A stretch of 64,000 nucleotides of DNA, from NCBI RefSeq assembly GCF_028683095.1, contig NZ_JAJUBC010000003.1, positions 238,803 through 302,802 of the forward strand. Reading direction: 5' to 3'. The notes under the pieces are model-generated. The model did no database searches. It had not been told where the DNA came from and was given only the letters and a program-made list of their open reading frames with translations. Source of the DNA: Enterovibrio gelatinilyticus (GTDB lineage Bacteria > Pseudomonadota > Gammaproteobacteria > Enterobacterales > Vibrionaceae). The position numbers were made by a program, and so were the translations under genes. Positions 16,899 through 25,739 of the stretch are shown one piece after another; position 1 is the stretch's first letter; each line of letters begins with the position of its first letter.

Positions 16899-18221
16899 TT
16901 ACTCTTCTGCAGGCTTTTTCTTCTTAACCATAAAGACTTGCTCGCCCACAGAGACACCTTGATAGAAGCTTTTGTTACGCTTCTTCGGCGCGTCTTTCTT
17001 AGCAGCAGGCTTGTTAGTTTTCTTCGCTTGAGTCGGTTTCTTACTAAACGTTTTCTTACGTTTTGGTACCAAACCTTTAAATTTACCAGCCAACCCTTCG
17101 AAGGTAGCAAAAGTCATTTTCTTATCAAGGAAGCCTTCAATGCTTTTGAAGCTATTCCAGTCTTTCGGGCCAACAAACGAAATCGCAATACCTTTGTTAC
17201 CTGCACGACCAGTACGGCCAATACGGTGAACATACTCTTCCGAGTGTTTTGGCATATCGAAATTCACCACATGTGAAACGTTTGAGATATCCAACCCACG
17301 CGATGCGAGATCAGTCGTCACTAATACTTTGTGCAGACCACGCTCAAACTCATTCATGATGCGATTACGTGCGCTTTGGCTCAATTCGCCACTCAGCGCA
17401 ACGGCTTTAATACCGCGTTCAATGAAGATATTTGCTAGACGGTCAGTGTCAGCACGTGTTGCTGTGAACACCATCAACTGTTGGTATTCTTCATCCGCCA
17501 ATACGCGGTCAAGCAATGCTTGCTTATGATCGAGGTGATCACACAAGTAGAAGCGCTGCTCGATGTCTTTGTGTTCTTCGTTGACGAAGCCAATCGCAAC
17601 ACGCTTTGGATCGTTCAGCATATCCGCGGCGATGTCGTTCACTTGATGGTGGTCAAGTGTTGCAGAGAACATCAGCGTTTGACGACGACGATGTCCTGCT
17701 GCCGCATTGATTGCTTTTAGTTGTGGTGCAAAGCCCAAATCTAGCATGCGGTCAGCTTCATCAAGAATCAGCATTTCTAGCCCTTCGAGACTCAAGTGAC
17801 GATGCTCTAGGTGGTCAGCTAAACGACCAGGCGTTGCAACAACAAATACTGGATCTTTGCGGAATTCTTTTGCTTGATCATTGAAGTTCTCACCACCAAG
17901 GATCAACACGGCTTTGTATTGTGTACCCGCAATCAGTTTGCGCAATTCACCATATACTTGCTTTGCCAGTTCACGAGTTGGCGCAAGAATGACAACGCGA
18001 GGGTCGCGACGGGTTAACGCTTTGGCGCGCATAACGCGTTGCATCGCTGGGAGCAAAAAGGCCAGTGTTTTACCTGAGCCCGTTTTAGACGACGCCAACA
18101 GATCTTTTCCTGCATTTACGACAGGAATGGCTGATGCCTGAACATCGGTAGCCGAATCAAAACCCCAATGTTCAATGGTTTTTAGTAGGCGTTTGTCTAA
18201 ACCCAGGTCTTCAAATTGCAA
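16899..18221 (-). CDS. DEAD-box ATP-dependent RNA helicase
   Basis: A 440-residue cytoplasmic RNA helicase. Visible motifs are Q-motif region GFDSATDVQASAIP (21-34), motif I SSKTGSGKT with Lys51, PTRELA (81-86), DEAD (154-157), SAT (186-188), and in the second domain LVTTDLASRGLDI and HRIGRTGRAG. The C-terminal 70 residues are lysine-rich (KKTFSKKPTQAKKTNKPAAK), a typical RNA-binding tail. An upstream ATG at 18281 would add 20 residues of poor character. The TTG at 18221 has GGAG at 18229-18232 with 7 nt spacing, and its product MQFEDLGLDKRLL matches the usual N-terminus, so I start there. It is monocistronic, with its own terminator, and diverges from the Nudix gene. The exact subgroup (RhlE, SrmB or other) is not settled. 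Confidence 0.9.
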   Translation of the reverse strand: MQFEDLGLDKRLLKTIEHWGFDSATDVQASAIPVVNAGKDLLASSKTGSGKTLAFLLPAMQRVMRAKALTRRDPRVVILAPTRELAKQVYGELRKLIAGTQYKAVLILGGENFNDQAKEFRKDPVFVVATPGRLADHLEHRHLSLEGLEMLILDEADRMLDLGFAPQLKAINAAAGHRRRQTLMFSATLDHHQVNDIAADMLNDPKRVAIGFVNEEHKDIEQRFYLCDHLDHKQALLDRVLADEEYQQLMVFTATRADTDRLANIFIERGIKAVALSGELSQSARNRIMNEFERGLHKVLVTTDLASRGLDISNVSHVVNFDMPKHSEEYVHRIGRTGRAGNKGIAISFVGPKDWNSFKSIEGFLDKKMTFATFEGLAGKFKGLVPKRKKTFSKKPTQAKKTNKPAAKKDAPKKRNKSFYQGVSVGEQVFMVKKKKPAEE

Positions 18222-18468
18222 GGTGATACTCCAATGTTTCTTTATAGTATGTTTCTTTATATACAGGTCGTTACTGCGCACTACTCATGATACTTCGCAC
18301 GCTGATACACCCACAAAAAATAGCGGCAAATCTTACCATATTTCTTGAGCACCACACATTTTTATTGTGTTTGATCACACTTTCATAGCCATTCACGATC
18401 TAATCTTCGGTGATTTGCGTTTCGAAATGTAGCGTAACGACTCACAGACTAAGGCGAGAACACGATTA

Positions 18469-18990
18469 ATGACAGCTCCTACCCCTATTTACGCATGGAA
18501 ACGTTTCACGCTTGAAGCTCGCGAACAAACCCTGCCAAACGGAATAATTACGGAACACATTACGCTGACACACCCCGGCGCAGTGCTCATTCTGCCTGTC
18601 GCAAACGATGGTAAATTGGTTATGGTTCATCAATATCGTCCTTCCATTGACCGCTGGATCTATGAGTTTCCGGCGGGCACCATGGAATCAGGGGAACATC
18701 CTGAAACTTGTGCAAAACGCGAACTGTCTGAAGAAGTACAGTTAGCGGCTTCGGAATGGCACAGTGTTGGAGAATCGCTTCCCGCTCCCGGGTTTTGTGA
18801 TGAAACGCAGTACCTCTATGTCGCCAAACAGGTCAGTGCCACTGATGGTGAGCTAGATGAAGACGAGATTATTGAAGTTGTGCATTTTTCTGTAGATGAA
18901 GTGGCGCATATGATCGCCAGCAACGAAATTCAAGATAGCAAAACCATCGTCGCATTTTGTCGTGCTCAACTCTTAGGGCTCATAGGCTGA
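18469..18990 (+). CDS. Nudix hydrolase, ADP-ribose pyrophosphatase-like
   Basis: A 173-residue Nudix protein, probably hydrolysing ADP-ribose or a related nucleoside diphosphate sugar. The Nudix box runs from Gly70 to Leu92 (GTMESGEHPETCAKRELSEE, then VQL). The RELSEE metal-binding core is intact. The consensus glycine near the end of the box is replaced by Gln91. The strand before it, MVHQYRPSIDRWIYEFPAG, and the later PAPGFCDETQYLYVA are typical of ADP-ribose pyrophosphatases of the NudF/YffH group. It is divergent from the helicase gene and is followed by two hairpins. Confidence 0.85.
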   Translation: MTAPTPIYAWKRFTLEAREQTLPNGIITEHITLTHPGAVLILPVANDGKLVMVHQYRPSIDRWIYEFPAGTMESGEHPETCAKRELSEEVQLAASEWHSVGESLPAPGFCDETQYLYVAKQVSATDGELDEDEIIEVVHFSVDEVAHMIASNEIQDSKTIVAFCRAQLLGLIG

Positions 18991-19050
18991 GTAACGCCTA
19001 GTCAGTTTCTCTTTCCTCCTTTGTATCCTGGCCAACTGGCTTTCCCTGCG

Positions 19051-19106
19051 ACCTAAGCCAACTACATGGCTTAGGTAATCGGCACGTCGATCACAACGTG
19101 CCTTTT
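19051..19106 (+). terminator. Tandem hairpins after the Nudix gene, the second an intrinsic terminator
   Basis: The first hairpin is a perfect 10-bp stem ACCTAAGCCA / TGGCTTAGGT (19051-19076). The second is GGCACGT / ACGTGCC (19081-19102) followed by TTTT. The second has the form of a short rho-independent terminator. Confidence 0.6.
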
Positions 19107-19183
19107 AAACAAAGTGTTAACATTGACATCCGACCAGTTGAGCCATTAACGTAAGTGGAGCAATTTCAACTCAAGGAAGACCA

Positions 19184-19660
19184 ATGAAAAAGACTCTTGC
19201 CCATGCTAACCGAATGCTAAAGCTATTCGGATTCTTCAAAGTCCCTTTGATTTGGTATTGCCGCCCTAAGATTCTTGTACTCAACGAAGAGCGCGTTCAA
19301 ATTCGAATTCCGCTTAAACGTAGAAACAAAAATCACCTGAATAGCATGTATTTCGGCGTTTTGGCTGTTGGCGCTGATGTGGCAGGCGGTTTTATGGCAA
19401 TGAGTAAATCTGAGTCTCGAGGAAAGAAAATATCGCTCGCATTCAAATCAGTGACCGCGGAGTTCCTAAAGCGTCCAGAGGCAGATGTAATCTTCACATG
19501 TGACGACGGAAAACTCATCGATGAGATGCTAGATCAGACAATAGCAAGTGGCGAGCGTGTCAATCAACCCGTCAGAATCACAGCCACATGCCCTACTTTA
19601 CATGGTGATGAACCGATGGCGATCTTTGATTTAACGTTATCGGTAAAAGCAATAAACTGA
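19184..19660 (+). CDS. Hotdog-fold protein, DUF4442/PaaI-like thioesterase relative
   Basis: A 158-residue protein with the hotdog-fold pattern of the DUF4442 family, which is related to acyl-CoA thioesterases. The central NHLNSMYFGVLAVGADVAGGFMA (about 50-72) is the long hotdog helix with the conserved Asn-His start. The strands around it are basic (RVQIRIPLKRRNK) and C-terminally hydrophobic (MAIFDLTLSVKAIN). No signal peptide is present. AAGGA precedes the ATG. It stands alone between the Nudix gene and nhaA. A catalytic role on acyl-CoA thioesters is inferred from the fold only, and the substrate is unknown. Confidence 0.7.
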   Translation: MKKTLAHANRMLKLFGFFKVPLIWYCRPKILVLNEERVQIRIPLKRRNKNHLNSMYFGVLAVGADVAGGFMAMSKSESRGKKISLAFKSVTAEFLKRPEADVIFTCDDGKLIDEMLDQTIASGERVNQPVRITATCPTLHGDEPMAIFDLTLSVKAIN

Positions 19661-19792
19661 TTTTTTCACACAACTTTGCTGGATAGGCCAAAAAAATCCA
19701 ATAAGTCTCTAAAATGAAATAACTATTTCTTTGCCCTTTTATTGTTTTCGTTATTAGACTTAAGTATTAAAGCGAATTCAGCGGAGTCTGTT

Positions 19793-20998
19793 TTGGGCAA
19801 AAAAATAAGCGACTTTTTTCAACTCGATACAGCGCCCGGCATCATTCTTATTGCCTCCGCTTTTTTAGCACTCATCATTGCTAATTCCCCCCTTGCTCCC
19901 TATTACCTCGCGCTTCTCGATACGCCTATTCACTTCAAAGTAGGTTCGCTAGATATAGAGAAGAATTTATTACTCTGGATCAATGATGGTTTGATGGCTA
20001 TTTTCTTTCTCCTCATTGGTTTAGAAGTAAAGCGCGAGTTAATGCAAGGCGCACTTCGCACGCGATCTAGAGCCATGTTCCCGCTAATGGCTGCTGTCGG
20101 TGGGATGGTTGTGCCTGTCCTGATTTTTGTCGTACTCAACGTGAATGACCCTCAAGCGCTAGGGGGCTGGGCAATTCCTGCTGCGACCGATATTGCCTTT
20201 ACCTTGGGTGTGTTAGCACTGTTTGGAAAGCAAGTTCCTGTCAGCTTGAAAGTGTTTCTACTCGCGTTAGCCGTAATAGATGATCTCGGTGCGGTCATTA
20301 TTATTGCGCTGTTTTTCAGTAGCGACTTGTCCGTGATTGCACTTTCAATTGCAGTGTTAGCCAGCATAACGCTGTTTTACATGAACGCGAAAGGCGTTGC
20401 TCGTTTAACCGGCTATTTGCTTGTTGGCGGCATCCTTTGGGTTGCCGTGCTGAAATCAGGAGTGCATGCAACTGTCGCGGGTGTCATTCTTGGCTTCGCT
20501 ATTCCACTACGAATCAAGCATCATCGCATTCGAAGTCCATTACGCTATTTGGAACATGGCATTCACCCATGGAGTAGTTTTGCCATTCTCCCGCTCTTTG
20601 CTTTTGCAAACAGCGGCGTGCCGCTCGATAATTTCAGTCTATCCATGCTAGCTGAACCACTACCACTAGGAATCACCTTAGGTCTGCTTTTCGGCAAACC
20701 CATTGGTATTTCTCTCGCTTGCTATATGTCGATCAAATTAGGTATTGGCAGCATGCCGAAAGGAATTCAATTTATACATGTTATGTCAGCCTCCATTTTG
20801 TGTGGTATTGGCTTTACCATGTCGATATTTATCACGACCCTCGCTTTCCCTGGCACAGATAACCACGCATTGGTTGATTTATCACGTATATCCATCTTCA
20901 TAGGTTCAATACTCGCCGCGGTATGTGGTTATCTCGCATTAAAATATTCCTTTAAGACAGTGTCACGTCCATTGATCGACGAAAGTCAGCCAGACTAA
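19793..20998 (+). CDS. nhaA: Na+/H+ antiporter NhaA
   Basis: Inner-membrane antiporter exchanging sodium or lithium ions for protons in pH and salt homeostasis. The 401-residue product has about twelve membrane segments. The ion-binding aspartates appear in PAATDIAFTLG (Asp133) and ALAVIDDLGAV (Asp163, Asp164). These are exactly the Escherichia coli NhaA numbers when the TTG at 19793 is used. That TTG also has GGAG at 19783-19786 with 6 nt spacing. A longer reading from a TTG at 19742 adds 17 non-conserved residues and has no good ribosome-binding site. The family signatures LLWINDGLMAIFFLLIGLEV and VLCGIGFTMSIF-like SILCGIGFTMSIF are present. No nhaR regulator is adjacent. Confidence 0.95.
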   Translation: MGKKISDFFQLDTAPGIILIASAFLALIIANSPLAPYYLALLDTPIHFKVGSLDIEKNLLLWINDGLMAIFFLLIGLEVKRELMQGALRTRSRAMFPLMAAVGGMVVPVLIFVVLNVNDPQALGGWAIPAATDIAFTLGVLALFGKQVPVSLKVFLLALAVIDDLGAVIIIALFFSSDLSVIALSIAVLASITLFYMNAKGVARLTGYLLVGGILWVAVLKSGVHATVAGVILGFAIPLRIKHHRIRSPLRYLEHGIHPWSSFAILPLFAFANSGVPLDNFSLSMLAEPLPLGITLGLLFGKPIGISLACYMSIKLGIGSMPKGIQFIHVMSASILCGIGFTMSIFITTLAFPGTDNHALVDLSRISIFIGSILAAVCGYLALKYSFKTVSRPLIDESQPD

Positions 20999-21032
20999 CT
21001 TACCGCCCTTCTCCTTCGCTTTAAAAGAAACC

Positions 21033-21081
21033 TCCGCTATACAAGGATTGTCATATCATTGGCATATTCTTGTATAGCGGA
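21033..21081. repeat. 13-bp inverted repeat downstream of nhaA
   Basis: TCCGCTATACAAG (21033-21045) is repeated inverted as CTTGTATAGCGGA (21069-21081), with partial pairing continuing inward. A third CTATACAA occurs at 21091-21098. No T-run follows. It could be an nhaA 3' structure or a protein-binding array; the function is unknown. Confidence 0.45.
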
Positions 21082-21334
21082 TTCTTTCCCCTATACAATC
21101 GAAAGAACTTTGGATTTTTTTCACTCGGTGGTTTCCTTTACATTTCCTGAATCTTAAGTCACCAACACGTAAACCTAGCAAGCATCAGCAAAAGGCATTT
21201 TGTCATCGAAAAGTCACAAATTATGCAAGTCCCCTGGCCCAAGTTTTTTGGCAAAAACCCCGCCTATTGACATTTATAGAACCCGCATGCCATCTATGCT
21301 CGGCAACGTAGTCTACCGAGTTATCAACCGTTTC

Positions 21335-21360
21335 TGTGGATAAAAATAAATTTATCCACA
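21335..21360. promoter_or_regulatory. Inverted pair of perfect DnaA boxes
   Basis: TGTGGATAA (21335-21343) and TTATCCACA (21352-21360) are two exact DnaA-box consensus sites in inverted orientation, 8 bp apart. The 20998-21470 region around them carries no gene. The arrangement could be a DnaA-titration or reactivation site, or a chance regulatory palindrome; no initiator gene is nearby. Confidence 0.45.
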
Positions 21361-21470
21361 CCCAAAAGTTAAACGTAAATCATTGTTATGATTGAATATA
21401 ATTAGTCACAGTCATCTGTGCTTTTTTTCTGGAAAATTTAGTATGTGATTTTCGGCAAAAAATAGAAATG

Positions 21471-21500
21471 AAAAAGGCCTGCAAAATATACAGGCCTTTT
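21471..21500 (-). terminator. Intrinsic terminator of the first RND efflux operon
   Basis: Stem AAAAGGCCTG / CAGGCCTTTT with a 9-nt loop and five T on the minus strand, 17 bp past the RND permease stop. Confidence 0.8.
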
Positions 21501-21516
21501 GACGGTGAAATTACCC

Positions 21517-24500
21517 TTAGTGGGCTGAGGAATATTTCACTCGATAGAAGATGCGATACAGTACCGGCACCACGATCAATGTCAGCACTGTAGCGAAGCC
21601 GAGCCCAAACATGATTGTTACCGCCATCGGTTTGAAAAATACATCAGGCAATAGCGGCAGCATACCAAGGACAGTCGTAATTGCAGCCATACAAACTGGA
21701 CGAACGCGACTCACTGCCGCATCGACGATGGCATTGTAAGGTTCTTTTCCGCTCTGCATTTCAATGTTGATTTGGTCAATTAACACAATGCCGTTTTTGA
21801 TCAACATCCCCGACAAACTCAAGAAACCAAGTAACGCCATAAAACCAAATGGTGTATCAAGTACCAATAGGCCAGTTGTCACACCAATGACAGCCAAAGG
21901 CACGGTTAACCAAACAATCAAAGAGTCTTTTACCGAGTTAAACAAGAAAACTGTAATCAAGAACATGAACAGATAACCAAGTGGCATCGTGGTGAACAGG
22001 CTTTCTTGCGCATCATCCGATGATTCATATTCTCCCCCCCATTCAATGCTATAACCTTTAGGCAAGGGAATAGCTTCGATTTCAGGTTTTACTTTTTTAA
22101 GCAAGGTGGTCGCTGTCACGTCTTTTAGGGGATCAGGGTCAGCGAATACCGTCAATGTACGCTTGCGGTTTTCTCGTACAATTAGTGGATCTTCCCAAAT
22201 CAGTTCGTAGCCTAAAATCACCTGCTGAAGGGGAATGAAGTCATTAAGTACAGGGCTCCAAATCTTGATGCCCTCGATGGTTTTAACATCAACGCGTTCA
22301 AGTTCTGGCAGTCTTGCCACAATCGGCATTAGCGTTGTTCCGTCGCGATAGACACCCACATTTAATCCAGAGAATGACATCATCAGAAGGTCATCAACAT
22401 CTGACTTAGTAATGCCATAACGCCTTGCCTGACTCTCATTAAACTCTGGCTGAAGGATTTTTGTTCTTTCTCTCCAGTCGTGACGAACATTCACTACGTC
22501 TGGATCGCTTTTGAGTATGTCGACAACCTGGGCGGCAATCGATCGCAACACACTTGGGTCTGAGCCGACAATTCGAGTCTCGATTTTTGAACCACTTGAA
22601 GGCCCTAACTCAATGCGCTTTAGCTTGTACTGAATGCCAGGAAACTCTTTTTCAATGTGTGATCTTACATCAGCCATCGAAGGCAATACCGCATCGTAGT
22701 CTGACACCCGGATAATCAACTCACCGTATGCTGAGTAACTTTTTTCAGGCGCATAGGTCAGCATAAATCGCTGCGTACCTTTACCTGTGCTGGTTGAAAC
22801 ATATTCAACCGACGACTGTTCACTCACCCATGACTCCAAGGACGACAGTGTTTCCTGGGTTGCGCGGATATCTGTCCCTTCAGGCATCCAAACATCCACC
22901 ATATAGATAGGGGTTGTTGAAGACGGAAAGAATGACTGTTTAAGCAGTGTAAAACCATAAAGAGAGGCAGCTAGTGCCGCACACAAGACAAACATGGTGA
23001 GATAAGCACGACGCATACAAATATCTAAAAACTTTGTATATACCACGAACAACATACCGTTATAGGGATCGCTTTCGTCACCGCTCTCATCTGCGTTTTG
23101 CTCTTTAAAAAACAAGTTGGCGAAAAATGGGGTCAATGTAATTGCAGTAAACCAACTGAGCATCAATGATATAAGCAATACAGTAAATAACGTTCCGCAA
23201 TACTCACCAGTGGAATCACTTGACAATCCAATCGGCGCAAAGGCAGTGACTGAAATCACTGTTGCGCCCAATAATGGCCACTTGGTTTGCGTGACGATAT
23301 CAGAGGCAGCCTCAATTCTCGTTCGCCCTTTCTTCAAGCCAATGAGTATGCCTTCCACCACCACAATGGCGTTATCCACCAGCATACCCAAGGCTATAAC
23401 CAAAGCGCCCAATGAAATTCGCTGCAAATCGATTTGGAAATACTTCATGAATATGAAAGTACCCAACACGGTTAGCAGCAATATCAAGCCGATCAGTAGC
23501 CCTGACCTTAGGCCCATAAACAACAACAGCACCACGATGACAATCGCCACCGCTTGCGCCAGACTCACCACGAAACCTTTAACTGACGTGTCGACTTCTA
23601 CCGGCTGCGCATACACCACACCAATATCAATGCCGATAGGTTGATTTTCCTTTAGTTCAGCCAAGCGGCGTTCAACCCGTTGACCGATCTCTACAACATT
23701 GACCCCTTCAGCAAATGAAATGCCAAGATTTAACGCCCTTTCTCCGTTATAAGAGAGTAAGTTGCTCGGGACGTCTTGGTAGCCACGCGTAATATCAGCA
23801 ACATCTTTCAAATAAATCAGGCCACTAGAGCCCGCTTCATTAATGATGAGATTACCGAGCTCATCTACGCTTTTGAATTCTCCGGTTGGGTGAATTCGAA
23901 TATATTCATCACCTACCCGCAATGCACCTGCATTGCTCACCACGTTCTGCGTCGCCAAAAGGTTGTAAATAACCTGCGGGGATATCCCTAAATTCGACAG
24001 GCGCCGCATCGATATTTCGATAAACACTTGTTCTTTTTGTGAGCCCGTCACTTGTACCTTCGCCACCCCATCAACTAGCTCGAGATCTCGCCGAAGAAAG
24101 TCGACGTAATCCGTCAGTTCTTTTGACGAGTATCCTTCACCTGTTATGGCAAGCAAAACGCCATATACGTCGCCAAAATCATCGATGACTTGCGGCGTAT
24201 TGACTCCAGGAGGCAAGCTTCCTTGAAGATCATTCACTTTCCGTCGCATTTCATCCCAGATTTGGGGTAGATCGTCCGGGCCATAATTGTTCTTCATGGT
24301 TACCGTGATTTGTGACAAGCCACGGCTGGAAATGGACGTGACTTCATCGACATACACCAGTTGCTGAACAGCTTTCTCTATCGGGTATGTGACTTCCTCT
24401 TCCACCTGCTGAGGCGTTGCGCCCGGGTAACTTGTCACGATAAGGGCATCTTTCAGTGTGAAGGCAGGATCTTCCAATCGGCCCAATCCAAAGAAAGACG

Positions 24501-24585
24501 TTGTGCCGCCAATAATGAAAATCAGTGTTAGCATCCAACTAATGACTTTATTTTTAATAAAGTAGCTCGCAATGGTCTGTTTCAT
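21517..24585 (-). CDS. RND multidrug efflux permease (first copy)
   Basis: A 1022-residue inner-membrane proton-driven exporter of the HAE1/AcrB-like superfamily. It has the standard plan: one N-terminal helix, a large periplasmic loop, a helix bundle, a second large loop and a second bundle. The fourth helix carries the proton-relay aspartate(s) in ISLGALVIALGMLVDNAIVVVEG. The N-terminal PGATPQQVEEEVTYPIEKAV and the RPVCMAAITTVLGMLPLL segment near the C-terminus are typical. Its ATG overlaps the stop of the upstream adaptor gene by 4 bp (ATGA). It is the last gene of an adaptor-adaptor-permease operon. It is closely similar over its whole length to the permease at 50207-53374. The arrangement resembles Vibrio VexIJK. 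No outer-membrane channel gene is adjacent, so a TolC encoded elsewhere is presumably used. Confidence 0.93.
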   Translation of the reverse strand: MKQTIASYFIKNKVISWMLTLIFIIGGTTSFFGLGRLEDPAFTLKDALIVTSYPGATPQQVEEEVTYPIEKAVQQLVYVDEVTSISSRGLSQITVTMKNNYGPDDLPQIWDEMRRKVNDLQGSLPPGVNTPQVIDDFGDVYGVLLAITGEGYSSKELTDYVDFLRRDLELVDGVAKVQVTGSQKEQVFIEISMRRLSNLGISPQVIYNLLATQNVVSNAGALRVGDEYIRIHPTGEFKSVDELGNLIINEAGSSGLIYLKDVADITRGYQDVPSNLLSYNGERALNLGISFAEGVNVVEIGQRVERRLAELKENQPIGIDIGVVYAQPVEVDTSVKGFVVSLAQAVAIVIVVLLLFMGLRSGLLIGLILLLTVLGTFIFMKYFQIDLQRISLGALVIALGMLVDNAIVVVEGILIGLKKGRTRIEAASDIVTQTKWPLLGATVISVTAFAPIGLSSDSTGEYCGTLFTVLLISLMLSWFTAITLTPFFANLFFKEQNADESGDESDPYNGMLFVVYTKFLDICMRRAYLTMFVLCAALAASLYGFTLLKQSFFPSSTTPIYMVDVWMPEGTDIRATQETLSSLESWVSEQSSVEYVSTSTGKGTQRFMLTYAPEKSYSAYGELIIRVSDYDAVLPSMADVRSHIEKEFPGIQYKLKRIELGPSSGSKIETRIVGSDPSVLRSIAAQVVDILKSDPDVVNVRHDWRERTKILQPEFNESQARRYGITKSDVDDLLMMSFSGLNVGVYRDGTTLMPIVARLPELERVDVKTIEGIKIWSPVLNDFIPLQQVILGYELIWEDPLIVRENRKRTLTVFADPDPLKDVTATTLLKKVKPEIEAIPLPKGYSIEWGGEYESSDDAQESLFTTMPLGYLFMFLITVFLFNSVKDSLIVWLTVPLAVIGVTTGLLVLDTPFGFMALLGFLSLSGMLIKNGIVLIDQINIEMQSGKEPYNAIVDAAVSRVRPVCMAAITTVLGMLPLLPDVFFKPMAVTIMFGLGFATVLTLIVVPVLYRIFYRVKYSSAH

Positions 24586-25739
24586 CTGTTGGCGTCCTCT
24601 TCCATCAAGACATTGACGCGCTGGTTAGCACGCAGTTTATTCACACCTGCAGACACCACTCTTTCACCCATTTCCAATCCATCAACGACTAAAACACCTG
24701 TTGGCGTAAGGGCTCCAACAGTAACGTGCCGTTTTTCTACTTGATTATCTTCATTAACTATCCACACAAACTTATTGTTGCTGTTCAACCCATCACCATC
24801 TTCGTTAAATATCGTTTCCAGTGGGACTTCGAGAATGTTCGCGCGCTCTTGAATTAATCCGGTTTCCTTAACCACGACTTCGACGGTCATGCCATCCAAA
24901 ATGAATTTGTCTTCAGGCATTGGCATGGTTAAGGTCACCATAAAAGAACCTGTGGTGGGATCAGGTTCAGCCGTAAACTCCTTCACCTTTGAGGTATATG
25001 TTTTTCCATCATCGGTTTGAACGCTTGGATTGATCACTCGAGAGTTCTCTTCGCGGGTTCGGTCACCGTGGCGAGTAAACATGACATCAGGCACTTGGAT
25101 CCGAATATCAACTTGTGTGGCATCATGAATATTGAGTATGGTCTGCCCGATGGCTACATTCTCAAATTGCTCCACGGGAACACGGCTCACCACGCCATCA
25201 ACAGGTGCTTTCAGCGTGGTGTAGGAGAGTTTAAGTTTTGCAATGTCCAATTCCGCTTTTGCAATCTGACGCTGTGCAGCTAACTCATCAAACTGTGATT
25301 TCGCCAAGGAACCTTTTTCAACAAGCGGTTTGGAGCGACGATACTGACTATCTGCCACATCAAATTTGGCTTGCGCATTGTCAGCAGCCAACTTGTAGTT
25401 AATGGGATCGATTGTTGCGAGCACCGTATCTTTTTTAACGACCTCTCCGGGTTTAACAAAAATCTTGTCAACTTCACCTGCGACCAAAAATGACAAGGCA
25501 GCTTTGTCGGCCGCTGCTGCAATCGCTGGAAAATGCAATTGGCTCTCAGAATCATTCCCACCGACGTCAAGCACCTCTACGTTTTGTACGGGTATCTGTG
25601 TGGTTGTTGGAGCCTCTGAACAAGCGGTCAAAACTAAAAGCGCAGTCAAGGACAGCGCGACATATTTCACTGGTCTGGCTTTCACCTGGATTCTGCTGAA
25701 GGATAGGTGATGTTTCTCTGTATAAAGATTTTCCATCAT
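24582..25739 (-). CDS. RND efflux adaptor lipoprotein (second adaptor, first operon)
   Basis: A periplasmic membrane-fusion protein of the HlyD/AcrA type, 385 residues. The start used is the ATG at 25739, which shares a base with the stop of the upstream gene (TAATG). A longer reading from 25763 is unlikely. The lipoprotein signal ends VLTAC (Cys40), with an unusually long 28-residue charged segment before the hydrophobic core. The lipoyl-like half motifs are GEVDKIFVKPGEVVKKDTVLATID (about 94-117) and YTTLKAPVDGVVSRVPVEQ after the helical hairpin. The beta-barrel and membrane-proximal domains follow. The two adaptors of this operon may form a mixed hexamer with the permease. The regulator is not visible. 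Confidence 0.88.
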   Translation of the reverse strand: MMENLYTEKHHLSFSRIQVKARPVKYVALSLTALLVLTACSEAPTTTQIPVQNVEVLDVGGNDSESQLHFPAIAAAADKAALSFLVAGEVDKIFVKPGEVVKKDTVLATIDPINYKLAADNAQAKFDVADSQYRRSKPLVEKGSLAKSQFDELAAQRQIAKAELDIAKLKLSYTTLKAPVDGVVSRVPVEQFENVAIGQTILNIHDATQVDIRIQVPDVMFTRHGDRTREENSRVINPSVQTDDGKTYTSKVKEFTAEPDPTTGSFMVTLTMPMPEDKFILDGMTVEVVVKETGLIQERANILEVPLETIFNEDGDGLNSNNKFVWIVNEDNQVEKRHVTVGALTPTGVLVVDGLEMGERVVSAGVNKLRANQRVNVLMEEDANR

